A DNA stretch of 64,000 nucleotides, from the NCBI GenBank assembly GCA_037576195.1, contig CM075102.1, positions 22,316,745 through 22,380,744 on the forward strand, written 5' to 3'. Positions 34,661-44,545 of this stretch are shown piece by piece; position 1 is the first letter of the stretch; each line of letters begins with the position of its first letter. The translations under genes and the position numbers were made by a program. The notes under the pieces were generated by a model. The model did not search any database. It was given only the letters and a program-made list of their open reading frames with translations, and was not told where the DNA came from. The stretch is from Phytoseiulus persimilis. Taxonomy: Eukaryota; Arthropoda; Arachnida; Mesostigmata; Phytoseiidae.

Positions 34661-35425
34661 CGATCTAGCGGATCTCTATTATCGATGTACTCCTGTAAGA
34701 GAGCGCCTCATCCAGCCCTGCTTCGCCAGGATTTTTCTGCTGTTGCCCTTTGGGACGCGCCCTCGGTTCCGGGCCGACACATAGGGCAGCCTCGGGAGAG
34801 CCTGTTATCGACAATGCTCTTCTGCCCCATCCGTCATAGGTGCTCGGGTAGAGTGGTCGTGTGGACACTGGAAAGTGTGCTCGGCCGCACTGCGCAGAGT
34901 AGCTCAACAACTGACCGAAGCCGACAAGCGATTAAGACTCCAACGACACCGTCGTCTTGCTGTTTGGACCGCAGATTCAAGATGAGGAAGTATCCTATTC
35001 ACCGATGAAAAGCTGTTCAAGATCGAACACGTCTGAGATCGGCAGAGCGATAGATTTTGTTGCTCTGAGCCGCCTCCAACCTCTCAAATCGATGAAAACA
35101 GCCCAAATCCGCAACCGGTTATGGTTTGACAGAGAAGACCACAAAAACGAAAACGCAGCCGTTTCCCGTCGTGACATTGTGGAGGCGGTCGGGGCGCCAT
35201 GGGCGTGAGGAACATTCAGTGATCCCCACTGGACTTTCCTGCAGGAAAACGCACCCAACGAAGAACCACTCGATCGCCTCCGTCTCTGATTGCTCCCAGA
35301 GGCCACCTTATTAACGCAAAAGAAACGCGATGGATGAGCGTGTTTGGTCCAGCTGACAGACGGAGTCCTACGATAACCCGCAAAAGAGTCTGAACGCACT
35401 GAAGCAGATTCAATGCATCGATGAC
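34660..35425 (+). pseudogene. Fossil mariner/Tc1-like transposase
   Basis: Read across frames, characteristic pieces of the DDE/D transposase of the Tc1/mariner superfamily appear in order. First comes ILFTDEKLFKI at about 34992-35024, around the second catalytic Asp region. Then comes a segment ending EAVGAPWA at about 35185-35207. Last is FSDPHWTFLQENAP at about 35214-35257, where the family normally has HWTFQQD...AP. The reading frame is broken by several stops and shifts, so this is a decayed copy. I found no terminal inverted repeats. Confidence 0.68.
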
Positions 35426-37180
35426 GCTCTTTGACCACCGGAGTGAGCCACCTGAACCCTTTCACGCTCAGATTTTATTGATATCAACCTCAGAATGTCT
35501 GATTCCTTAACGCTTATCCTTGCCAGTCATTTCTTCAACGATTCATCCCTCGGATGTCCCAATCGAGTGCACTCCTTTGCACGGTTTATGAGGGAGAAAA
35601 ATGTCAGCCTCTTCTTTTGGTCTGAAACTCATAATCTGATCACTGCCCCAGGAATCGTCGACTCACACGTCCATCGGGACACTCTCCAGGTGCTCGAGTG
35701 TGGAACCGGAGAGCTACCGAATATGTATGCGGCCGCGTTCGCCGTCGGCCGTTGTGTTTGATCCGCTGTTTAATGTCGCTGTTCAAAGGTTCAAGGACCT
35801 TCCAACGATCTATCTTCCCGCCTCTGACATGGTCCAAGTCTCCAACGGATGCTGGAGCGGTGAGCCGCCTAATGAAGAGAACAGATTCCTGGCGAGTTGC
35901 AGTTGATTGACTACGAGCCGTTAATCTGCAGCCTGCAAACCACAGAATGGCGACCTCCCAAGAGCTGGCCGAATTTCGAGCCAGTGAGGCTACTCACGGC
36001 AATTCTGATAGAATACCGGGTTTTCAGTCCATGGAATTGCTTCGATTTGGTAGTTCAGAATGAGTCTAAATCGCGACCGAAGCGACCATCTACAGTTCCA
36101 ACTGCCCATGGCGGCGAACATTGCTCCAATCCGAAAGACCTCACACATAGCCGGGCAAAACTCTTGTACGTCGCTCCCCCAGCGAGCTTGCGCTTTGCTT
36201 ACACGATACGCTCATTGAGACGGATATGGAATACCTGGGATGCGGAAGTTAATTAATGGGTTATCAATTAAATATCCGTTTGCAAGCAGCTCCTCGCACT
36301 GTTTTCGCGCGTTGATTGAAAACAGGGTGCGGGCAATCTGCCATATTTCACATTCTATAGGAATCCATGAGCTGACCTGCTTAATCCGGCTCGTATGTAC
36401 CTCGTAAGCCTGATTGAATTTTCACCATCAACTTCAACGAGTTAACCCTCTTATGCACCCTCCTGGTATACGAAGCGGACGTTGTCTGAATTCGACCGCA
36501 AATGGACTTGTTTCAAGATTCCGTGGGGCAGAAATAGACCCCGTCTCTGAAACCTGGAGTGCATGGGTTGAGTGAATCAAGTCAAAAACTCAGCTCCTCC
36601 GACCTGAGCTCAACGAGCTTTCAGACATCAGTTGAGAGCACTGCTTCCGCATTGTCCTCCTCTCCCATTTGATCGGCGAAGTTTTTCGCGCTGATCTGTT
36701 CACAGCGACGACGTCGGAAGAGATTCGACGAGCTCTAACTCATGGATCTGTCGACAAATGATGAGAATCTGACAGCGGAAGAATCTCCCCGTCACATAAA
36801 TCCGAAAATGAACGTCTTTCTCCTCAACCATGTCCCGAACGCTGATGAACTCTCCACTGACATCCGAAATTCAGCCACTGGTATAATCGCTTGGTTTCGC
36901 CGTCACATCCGCCGACTGGGTAGACGTTGGCAATGATAACCGTAGTTTCCATGCAAGGAAATCTCCGGGGTAACTTGGTTGTAATGCGATGGTTCTTCAA
37001 AAACTAGATATTACTTGAGGGATTGCTGGATGCCTCCCGAAAGTCTCCCTATGGCAGCCGTCAAGGCCGGCAGCTGAATCGAACAATGATGCCCCGATGA
37101 TCAAGCTCTGGGTTCTCGATAAGCTTTCATGGTCTCCAAAGAACACTTCCAGCGCCAGCTCAGTGATGCAGAACCTTTCT
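35426..37180. other. No gene resolved; weak coding-like frames
   Basis: Plus-strand frames at 35495-35761, 35700-35906, 35897-36256 and 36742-36936 have partly protein-like composition, for example FDPLFNVAVQRF near 35760. They may be exons, but I could not join them. Confidence 0.28.
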
Positions 37181-37181
37181 A

Positions 37182-37436
37182 TTGTGGTCTCGTGATGTCC
37201 TTATCCTGGAAACCCCGCGGTGGTTTCGGGATGACACCATCAGAGCGTTGTTCCAAAACTATCGAAGGATGCTCATGTACAATAGCGGAGAGCTGAGCGA
37301 GCCGAGCGATGAGATCGAACTTGTCTTAGAGAGGCTTCCTGACATAAGGCGTGATTTTTGTGAGGATGCGTCCGAGAGCCGTTACACCGACACTAGGGAG
37401 GCGTTTTTGAACTCGACCAAGAACTTCAAAAGCTAG
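37182..37436 (+). CDS. Candidate exon, acidic, unknown
   Basis: An 84-codon frame with protein-like composition. It contains aromatic and charged residues such as RWFRDDTIRALFQNYRR, followed by a Glu/Asp-rich part and a stop. The start is uncertain and no splice acceptor was settled. It is followed closely by two further coding-like frames, so all three may belong to one gene. Confidence 0.3.
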   Translation: MWSRDVLILETPRWFRDDTIRALFQNYRRMLMYNSGELSEPSDEIELVLERLPDIRRDFCEDASESRYTDTREAFLNSTKNFKS

Positions 37437-37456
37437 AGTCACCCCGTGGACCCTTG

Positions 37457-37739
37457 GGTTGCATCAGACCAACGCTTCCCGAAACCCTCTCAAATGGCGT
37501 CAATTTACCACAGCGTTCCACTCGGCAGTGTTGCCGCGGAGCGGTGGTTCGGTTGTGCAGGGACGAAGGTGTTCCATGCCCGACCGTTATCCCTGACGGT
37601 GTCCAACGATGGGACCGGCCTGACTGTGCTGATGCTAGAAGACGATCGACAAGAGAGATACCCCATTTCGAGTGAGAGATTCGAAACCCCCAAGAAAGAC
37701 AGACATTTTGAAGAATGTACAGTGAAAGCGAAAATTTGA
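37457..37739 (+). CDS. Candidate exon, unknown
   Basis: The frame opens near a GCATCAG acceptor and reads about 93 codons to TGA. The C-terminal half has strong protein-like composition (for example VLMLEDDRQERYPI). No family is recognised. A second frame in the same segment is also open, so coding status is uncertain. Confidence 0.28.
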
Positions 37740-37860
37740 CGATATTCGTTCTACATATTGCCCTTCCGACTCGCTGGGAAAGTTGTGTTGCCCGACGCTT
37801 AGGCCGTTAGGGAATATCTCACTCGTTCCATGCTGTATTATCAGCAGGTGTCGATTGGAG

Positions 37861-38052
37861 AGTTCGGTGGATTTCAGCATCGAAGACAAGGATCCGCCAG
37901 GTCGTGCCGTTGAGCATGACAGCGGCGATGTAGACAGGACGTCTCCCTATGACGGGCTGTCTCAGGTTGACTGGGTAGGCCTGTTATCAGATAGAGTACC
38001 ATATTCTATCAGCCAGGAAGATTTCGAGTGGGAGCTCCCAACTCCTCCGTGA
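37861..38052 (+). CDS. Candidate terminal exon, acidic, unknown
   Basis: After a CAGCAG acceptor region, the frame is rich in Asp, Ser and Glu and ends in SQEDFEWELPTPP and TGA. It may be the 3' end of a gene including the two preceding candidate exons. Confidence 0.27.
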   Translation, partial: SSVDFSIEDKDPPGRAVEHDSGDVDRTSPYDGLSQVDWVGLLSDRVPYSISQEDFEWELPTPP

Positions 38053-38972
38053 CTCCTGCAAAACGTATCGTTGGAGCGGGACGAAGTTCTTCCGAGAATG
38101 TTCACGATTGGGAAGATCTTCGGATGGGAGGCTCCCAGGTTTGTCGGCTTTCGGCAGAGACTACCCGTATATCAGTCAGTTTATCTCGGGCTGCCCTGCC
38201 TCGGCAACTGATTGGGTAGCTGCTTGATGTATTGCCCTCTCTGTACGAAGCCTGCCTAGTTATACTGTTACCCTCAGGCGTCCAGTTAAACCAGGCGAAG
38301 CTGTGGACGAATCTCGCAGAAACGAATCAGCTGCCGACACACGGGACCTAACGGTTGGGAGCTGAGGGTGACTAAGGCAGCCATGGTCGTGAGATGCCAC
38401 AGCTTGGAACATAACTCAATTCTGACACTCTCCATAGCTGTAGACGAACTTCTGTTGAGTGATTCTCGAAGAGGCGCGACGCGATTAATTCAATTCTAGT
38501 AGAATGGAATCGTTCCGTTCTTCGAATATCAACTTCTATGCCAGTGAATCGAAGCTGGCCTCGATCCAAGCTTGGGAAAAGAGAGCGCTTCCAGAATGAA
38601 TCTGTATGAATTTTCGCATCGAGCCCGGAAGAATGCAGATCCCTACCAGAGAACACAGCAACGGACGACCGGGATAAGGGACTCCAAACCTCATACCTAG
38701 TTCTGGAACCAAACTCATTGGACCTGAAATAACCCTGGCTGCGAGAGACCCTCTGCGGTTCGTGCTCAATCTCAATCAAAGTCATCTATGATCTCGCCGC
38801 TATTACTGTGAAGGACACGATTGCATGGCTTTTTAAAGGTCGGTTTATGAATTTACATCGTTCGGCGATAACGTCTCCTACCCCTTCCCTGTCCTCGTCG
38901 TATACGGGAGACAGCTTTCCATTTCAATTACTCTCCGGAAAGCCCCCCGTTCTCCCCACCTCGACTAAATCT
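38053..38972. other. No gene resolved
   Basis: A 137-codon minus frame (38372-38785) lies downstream of the tetraspanin on the same strand. I could not confirm it as a gene. Confidence 0.3.
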
Positions 38973-40131
38973 TCATAGCGACATTAGCATCATCACCGAC
39001 AGAATGAGACCGCTGGCCGTGATAACGATTCCCACAGACCCGAGTCCCACGATGATCGAGAAGCTCTGCTCGAGTTGTTCCTTCAGAACCGCGTAACAGT
39101 CCTGCGGAAGAATGACGTCAAAAAACAACAGGAAACCAACGTTGCCATCCTGACTCCACCACCGACCACGTTCCCTGACATGGCGCTTAGATATTCAAGG
39201 TGGGCTGAGAACGGAACTCACTTTTTTGTGAATGAAATACTCCGAGCCCCGCATACACTTATCCAACATGTTATCGTCCAGGTCGTCCAGGCAGCAAGAT
39301 TCTGGGACGTATTTAGTCAAGTTTGCTCGGGCGAAAGCATGGTGCGGCGGTACTTTGGGTTCGGACCCGCGTCGCATCCCGCAGCAATGATTCTGAAACC
39401 GAGGGGTCGGGATTGGATCTCGACGACTCTTTCTCCAACCAAGGGAAATTTTCGGATGAATCGGCGAGGTATCGAAGCTCATGAGTCCCACTCAACGCTC
39501 AGTAGTACCCTACCGTATTTTGATAGACGTCCCAGGCCTTCGTTACAAGTTCACTGCTGTTGTAGAGCCTGATGCTCTCGTACAGGGCTGTCTCTGTGTA
39601 TTTCGATGTCATCTCGATCTGTGTGGCGGTGAATGCCAGCGCTCCGACCTCACAGATCAGGAAAAATAGCATCAGCATGGAATACTGAAAAGTTTCAGAC
39701 TCTCAAGAACATCCCTGTGAGCTACACAGCTTCTGATACATTCCCCCACGACCGACTCATGAGTTTGAGGTTGATTTCGGCGCACGATGCGACTAGTGTG
39801 GAATATTGCCTCGGATCTCCGACCCACTCTGCATTGGCCGCATGGAAGCTTCACTTACGATTTTCAGTAGAGCAGAGCTCTCCTTGACTGCACCGACTGC
39901 GCCCAGCAAGGTGATGAGGATGACAGTAACGCTGATAGCGATCACTACACCGAAAGAAATTTCGTAGGTTTTCTGGCCGAAACTCTCGATCAGCGCGTTT
40001 TTCTCTGTCGCAGTGAGGACGATGATAGCACCGACTAGCAAGGTCTCACAAAGCAGCACGACCAGGTTGACCATGGTCAGAATGAATTTCAAGAACGCGT
40101 TGTTCGAGCGTTTTCTGCTGGACTCCGACAT
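38973..40131 (-). CDS. Tetraspanin, complete, 4 exons
   Basis: Exons on the minus strand: 40131-39859, 39684-39514, 39392-39222 and 39101-38973. They contain 91, 57, 57 and 43 codons (the last includes the stop), giving 247 aa. All introns are GT-AG and phase 0, of 174, 121 and 120 bp. Membrane segments lie near residues 13-39, 58-80, 92-114 and 219-247. The large extracellular loop has the diagnostic CCG (151-153) and a PxSCC motif (PESCC, 178-182). Further cysteines are at 194 and 207, making six in total. The CCG and PxSCC motifs identify the family, which scaffolds membrane protein complexes. The cytoplasmic C-terminus is essentially absent, and the usual Cys after TM2 is replaced (GAVGAVKE). 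The subfamily is not assigned. Confidence 0.9.
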
Positions 40132-40557
40132 GATGATGGGAATGAAGGCGGCTGACTTCGACCACGGAGACTCGATGCGCCGCGGGCTGGCCTGATGATT
40201 TGGAAACTGATCGCTGTTTCACGTTATCGCGAGGAAGGGTTCCGATAGATCAGAATATAACTTTGGAGGGCTTGTTCAGGAACTTGGCAGTCACGACGCT
40301 GTGCCTATCGAAGGAGAGAGCTGAGGGAGGGAGTTGGACAACTCCAGTACATGGCCTGATCACGAGAGTGAAATCTAACGCTTCCGCCGGCGGCTTCTTC
40401 ACATGTTCCTTCGCGGATACGCAAACCTTCGTATGTGTCTATACGGATAGGTTCTGAGAATGTTGGGACATTACCAAGTTGGACATTGGACCAACAAAAT
40501 CCATGATTCCCGGAGCCGTGCTTGGTCTTGCCGTTCCTCAGGGCTCTCGGGCATCGA

Positions 40558-40971
40558 TCACTGATGCTTCTTTTTCTTCGTGATTATCGCCGATGAGTAG
40601 TACGGCAGCTCCACACTGAAGGATCTAGGAATGACGGGGGAGGCTGCCGTGGATTCGTAGAGGATGTCGCCTCCAACTCGAGATTTCTTCCCTTGCTGCC
40701 GGAGATCACGACTCGGCCAGATCGGGTTCCGATTCAAAAGAGGGAGGGGCGAAAAAAAGTTAATCCGAGTTGTGGCCTCGGAAAGAGAGGGAAATCTCAA
40801 GTCGAAGGGGCTACCCTGTGAGCACCCGGGAACAAATTTGAACAACCACAGCTCCAGCGTCAACCTTCGAAATAGCGTCGACCTGAATCGATTCGTAAGG
40901 CTGCTTATCCAACGATAAGGCGGTTGGCTGTGTCTCGATTTCACGGATTGGAGTTTGTGAGCATGTCCGAG
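40558..40971 (-). CDS. Partial gene, last two exons, unknown protein
   Basis: A terminal exon (40695-40558, 45 codons plus stop) follows a CTCCGGCAG acceptor and ends with KKKKHQ. The preceding exon (40971-40826) is 2 + 48 codons, between a GTTCCCAG acceptor and a GTGCTC donor, and joins in phase 0. The combined peptide is mixed, acidic first and basic at the end. Earlier exons were not found; upstream lie the 45-bp array and the foldback element, which may have disrupted or separated the 5' part. It lies head-to-tail upstream of the tetraspanin. No domain is recognised. Confidence 0.5.
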   Translation of the reverse strand, partial: LGHAHKLQSVKSRHSQPPYRWISSLTNRFRSTLFRRLTLELWLFKFVPGCSQGSPFDLRFPSLSEATTRINFFSPLPLLNRNPIWPSRDLRQQGKKSRVGGDILYESTAASPVIPRSFSVELPYYSSAIITKKKKHQ

Positions 40972-41182
40972 CTGGGAACAGTTGAGACAACAATGGGCTC
41001 GAGGAGAAACGCTTCGTGAGCGGCGTCACGTTGAAGCTGAGAAGAAGCAATCAAACGAGACATTATTCACCATCCGGCCCTTGGCCGACTGAAGTCGGCC
41101 GCGCTGCGCGCGGTTGCACGGCGTTCCCTGGCATCGAGGTACTTTTCTCTCTCTTCAACGGGTCAGCATTATGGTTTCAAAA

Positions 41183-41411
41183 AGTATGGTCAGTTTGGTC
41201 TCGGAATCAAACCTCCGATACGGAGAAGTATGGTCGGATTGGTCGCGGAATCACCTCTCCAGGTTCTGGAAAGTATGGTCGAATTGGTCCCGGAATCAGC
41301 GCTCCAGGTTTTGAAAAGTATGGTCAGATTGGTCTCGGAAGCAACCCTCCAGGTTTTGAGAAGTATGGTCAGATTGGTCTCGGAATCACCACTCCACGTT
41401 CTGGAAAGTAC
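41183..41411 (+). repeat. 45-bp minisatellite array 2
   Basis: About five units with period 44-45, landmarks AGTATGGTC, AGATTGGTCTCGGAATCA and CTCCAGGTTTTG. The same family occurs at 46.3 kb in this orientation and at 8.2 kb in reverse. Because 45 is a multiple of three, frames across it stay open. Confidence 0.88.
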
Positions 41412-41614
41412 AGGGTGTGTCCTCTAAGCTGCAACATTTTCGTGGCCTTCTTGTTTTGAGCTCTATTTCGGCCAAATTTTATCCGATCTGGGAATTTCTT
41501 TATCTGATCGGAAGCTCTTGGAGAGACGCATCTTCTCGCATTTTTATTTTTGAGGACCAGATCAGTGTCACGTTTACCAGAGCTTGTCGAAGTTTTTCTC
41601 AATACAATCCATGG

Positions 41615-42478
41615 CCCCTACAAGAACCTACCAGGGAATCGCCGATTCTCAACCAATTTCGGAAACTAAAAAACGGAAAGATTCCTCTCGATCCCAGCTA
41701 CGAAACGCTAGCGCGTACGCGCAGATCGATGCCGAACCGGAGAAACGGTATTCAATACGAGATACCCCTAAATTGAGCCCCCCAGACCCCCTGCCGACCT
41801 CTCCCGTGAATAACCGCCCGTAACTTCTCAGGGGAGGCGATTTCGGAAATTTCACTGATGGCAAAAGTTTCTTATTTCGAGCCAAACTACCCGAAAACGA
41901 AGCAACCGGGTCGATCTGATAACTTTTTCTTCACCTCTCAAGTCACCGGGCGCTCATCTCATGTCCCTCACTGAAAACGCGCCGACAACTCGGCAGGGGT
42001 CAGGACGGCTTTGACGAGTAACAGCTTGGGAGGGGCGCATGGAATCAAAGTTTTCTTATTCGAACAAGGAGCCGTTTGCCGCGATGAACTTCTCCAACCT
42101 GCAGCGGGGGGCGCGTTTCAGTCAGGAACATGAGATGAGCGCCCCGTGACTATTGAGGTGAAAAAAAAAGCTATCGGATCGAACTGGTTACTTCGTTTTC
42201 GGGTAGTTTGGCTCAAAATAAGAAATTTTTGTCATCAGTGAAATTTCCGAAATCGCCTTCCCTGAGGAGTTACGGGCGGTTATTCACGGGAGAGGTCGGC
42301 AGGGGGTCTGGGGGGCTCAATTTAGGGGTATCTCGTACCGAATACCGTTTCTCCGGTTCGCCATCGATCTGCGCGTACGTGCTGGCGTTTCGTAGCTGGG
42401 ATCGAGAGGAATCTTTCCGTTTTTCAGTTTCCGAAATGGGTTGAGAATCGACGATTCCCTGGTAGGCTCTTGTAGGGG
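41615..42478. mobile_element. Foldback element, 369-bp inverted arms
   Basis: The left arm (41615-41983) and right arm (42110-42478) are long, closely similar inverted repeats around a loop of about 126 bp. The outer ends read CCCCTACAAG and CTTGTAGGGG. The arms encode near-identical 78-codon open frames that diverge outward from one another's mirror. These are best explained by the repeat rather than as genes. The right end abuts the terminal repeat of the next hAT element exactly. No target duplication was seen. Confidence 0.85.
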
Positions 42479-42639
42479 TAGACATCATTTTCCGGAGTCC
42501 GGAATCCGCCGCGGACCGACCGGTCCAGAATTTGGATTTTCGGACCACCTGATCCGCATCGGACCGGCCAGTCCGATAAATGATTTTCCGGACTGGCTAG
42601 TCCGATAAATGATTTCCCGGACTGGCCAGTCCGATAAAT

Positions 42640-43186
42640 CATTTTTCCTGGTTCGATGGTCCGGAGAGTGATTTTCCATTAGGAGAGACCCTGCTGAGGG
42701 ATTTCACACCGATTTAGCCCTGATTACGCTGATCGGGATATTCTCCACTGAGACATTTAGGACCGCACCGCCGATCGGATGGGACCAGACTGCCGAGTCC
42801 GGAAAATCATCGGCCTCAGACCGATGATTCATCGGACTACCCAGTCCGATAAATCATTTGCCCTGGTCCGATGGTCCGGAGAGTGATTTTCTGTTAGGAG
42901 AGACCCTGCTGAGGGATTTCACACCGATTTAGCCCTGATTCCGCTGATCGGGATATTCTCCACTGAGACATTTAGAACCGCACTGCCGATCGGATGGGGT
43001 CAGACTGCCGAGTCCGGAAAATCATCGGCCCCAGACCGATGATTTATCGGACTACCCACTCCGATAAATCATTTGCCCTGGTCCGATGGTCCGGAGAGTG
43101 ATTTTCCGTTAGGAGAGACCCTGCTGAGGGATTTCACACCGATTCAGCCCTGACTCCGCTGATCGGGATATTCTCCACTGAGACAA
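42640..43186. repeat. 215-bp tandem repeat, about 2.5 units
   Basis: The sequence AGGAGAGACCCTGCTGAGGG recurs at 42681, 42896 and 43111, exactly 215 bp apart. Each unit includes AGTCCGATAAATCATTT and TCCGATGGTCCGGAGAGTGA. Similar TCCGGACTGG motifs occur in the element at 58297. This is probably subterminal sequence of the hAT element. Confidence 0.88.
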
Positions 43187-43502
43187 TCAACCACTTCCTA
43201 GCGACCCCCCGTCGTATTTCGGTTGTACCCACAACTCTGAGCGGTGTAAGGGAGGAGAATCAATAACTTCTGAATATTTTTCATCGGTTTGGAGTTGCTT
43301 CCAAGATCGATGGATGAGGATTTCGATTGTGCCTCTTCTGCTTCGAACAAGGTTCGTGGGGATTCGACTGGAGGAAGAATCGATCAAGTGGGAAATAGCG
43401 AACGCTGGAGATCACGTATAAGCGAGATTTCCGGGGAAAACACGCGGAGTCCTGGAGGAAAGAGAGAAGGATACACGGGACGACTTTGACTCCGTAACGA
43501 TA

Positions 43503-44545
43503 TCAATTTATTCCCATCCGATTTTTATCCTCTGTCTCCAAACTATTGAACGGTTCCCACGGTTTATTCTTCCTCAGAAATTCTTTCAAGAAGAGGAAGT
43601 TCGTGGATCGTTCGTCGTCCTGCCGCTCTTGACAATACCGACGAGCATGACGCGCTTTACTGAATGCACGCTCCGCAGGTACGCTAGTTGCCTGCAGAGT
43701 TCGGAGCGTCGCGGCTAACGTCTGTGGGAGAGATTCCATGCCATTCTCATAGAGACACTTCATCAACTTCGGATGTCCTTGCATCACGCGACTACCTTCC
43801 GTTGCATTCATGAACTGGTCATGCTCGTCCATCTCTCCGAGCGCTGCATCGAGAGGTCTGTTCTCGGGTGGGTTTCCTTCCAGCTCTCGGAACTTGGCTA
43901 TCTCAGAGATCAGATCCGAGATATGTCCTGAGGATAGAATGTCTACCTTCCTCGAGGAGCTTCTGACGGACCTCCTCTAGATATCCATCAAGCGGTGTAT
44001 TCTCTTCGACTCTCAAGACGAACCTCGCGAGCTTCGATGCTACCGTCCGCCTTTGTAGAATACGGATGCAACATTCTGCCCGGAGCACCGAAGAGAAGCT
44101 CGAGGAGTGTTCCGAGAGTTTTCGAAGCATCACCTGGAACATGAAATGGGTTGATGTCTCACCCGCACGGCGGCATCTCGTAACACAGATGCTGAAACTA
44201 TAGCAGAGCTTCTTGGAAGCTCACCTGGAGACTCAGGTCGGCCGACGTCAACGATGCCGCCTCGAGCGAGAAGCGCTGCACCGCCTTTTCCACGTGAGTT
44301 AGACCGGCGATCACCTCTTTCATCGCAGCCATCTCGGCCACGTTCAGAGGGAAGCCTGCTCGCGGGTACTCGGCTTCGAAATATCTGCGCAGAGTGGTCT
44401 CGTGTTGCATGACGGTCCTCAACATTCTGAAGGTACTGTTCCATCGGGTTGGTACGTCGAGCACCAATTTGGTACTTTTGACGTTGTTCTCGGAGTAGCT
44501 AAGCATGATGTCGTTGAGAACTGGACTCCGATGGAAAACCACCAA
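43503..44545 (-). pseudogene. hAT transposase relic (C-terminal half)
   Basis: The minus-strand frames show hAT landmarks in the right order: VPTRWNST near 44440, then LPQTLAATLR and ATSVPAERAFSKA near 43660-43740. The second group is the C-terminal dimerisation region. These pieces lie in at least three frames (44545-44198, 44142-43903 and 43832-43503), so stops or frameshifts have broken the gene unless introns are present. The N-terminal BED-finger and DDE core are absent, cut off at the boundary with the reverse transcriptase. Confidence 0.8.

Larger units (their letters stand above)
42479..44545 (-). mobile_element. Decayed hAT transposon with TAGACATC end
   Basis: The terminus TAGACATCATTTTCC at 42479 matches that of the MITEs at 11855 and 58297. 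Next comes a subterminal region of TCCGGACTGG repeats, then tandem 215-bp units, then a transposase relic on the minus strand (43503-44545). On this reading the transposon's 3' end is at 42479. Its 5' end is lost at the junction with a reverse-transcriptase fragment near 44545. Linking the terminus to the transposase is my inference from order and spacing. Confidence 0.6.

Noticed and set aside
41649-42444. Twin 78-codon open frames with nearly identical peptides on opposite strands
   Set aside because: They are mirror copies created by the inverted arms of the foldback element. There is no promoter, splice or family evidence for a gene.
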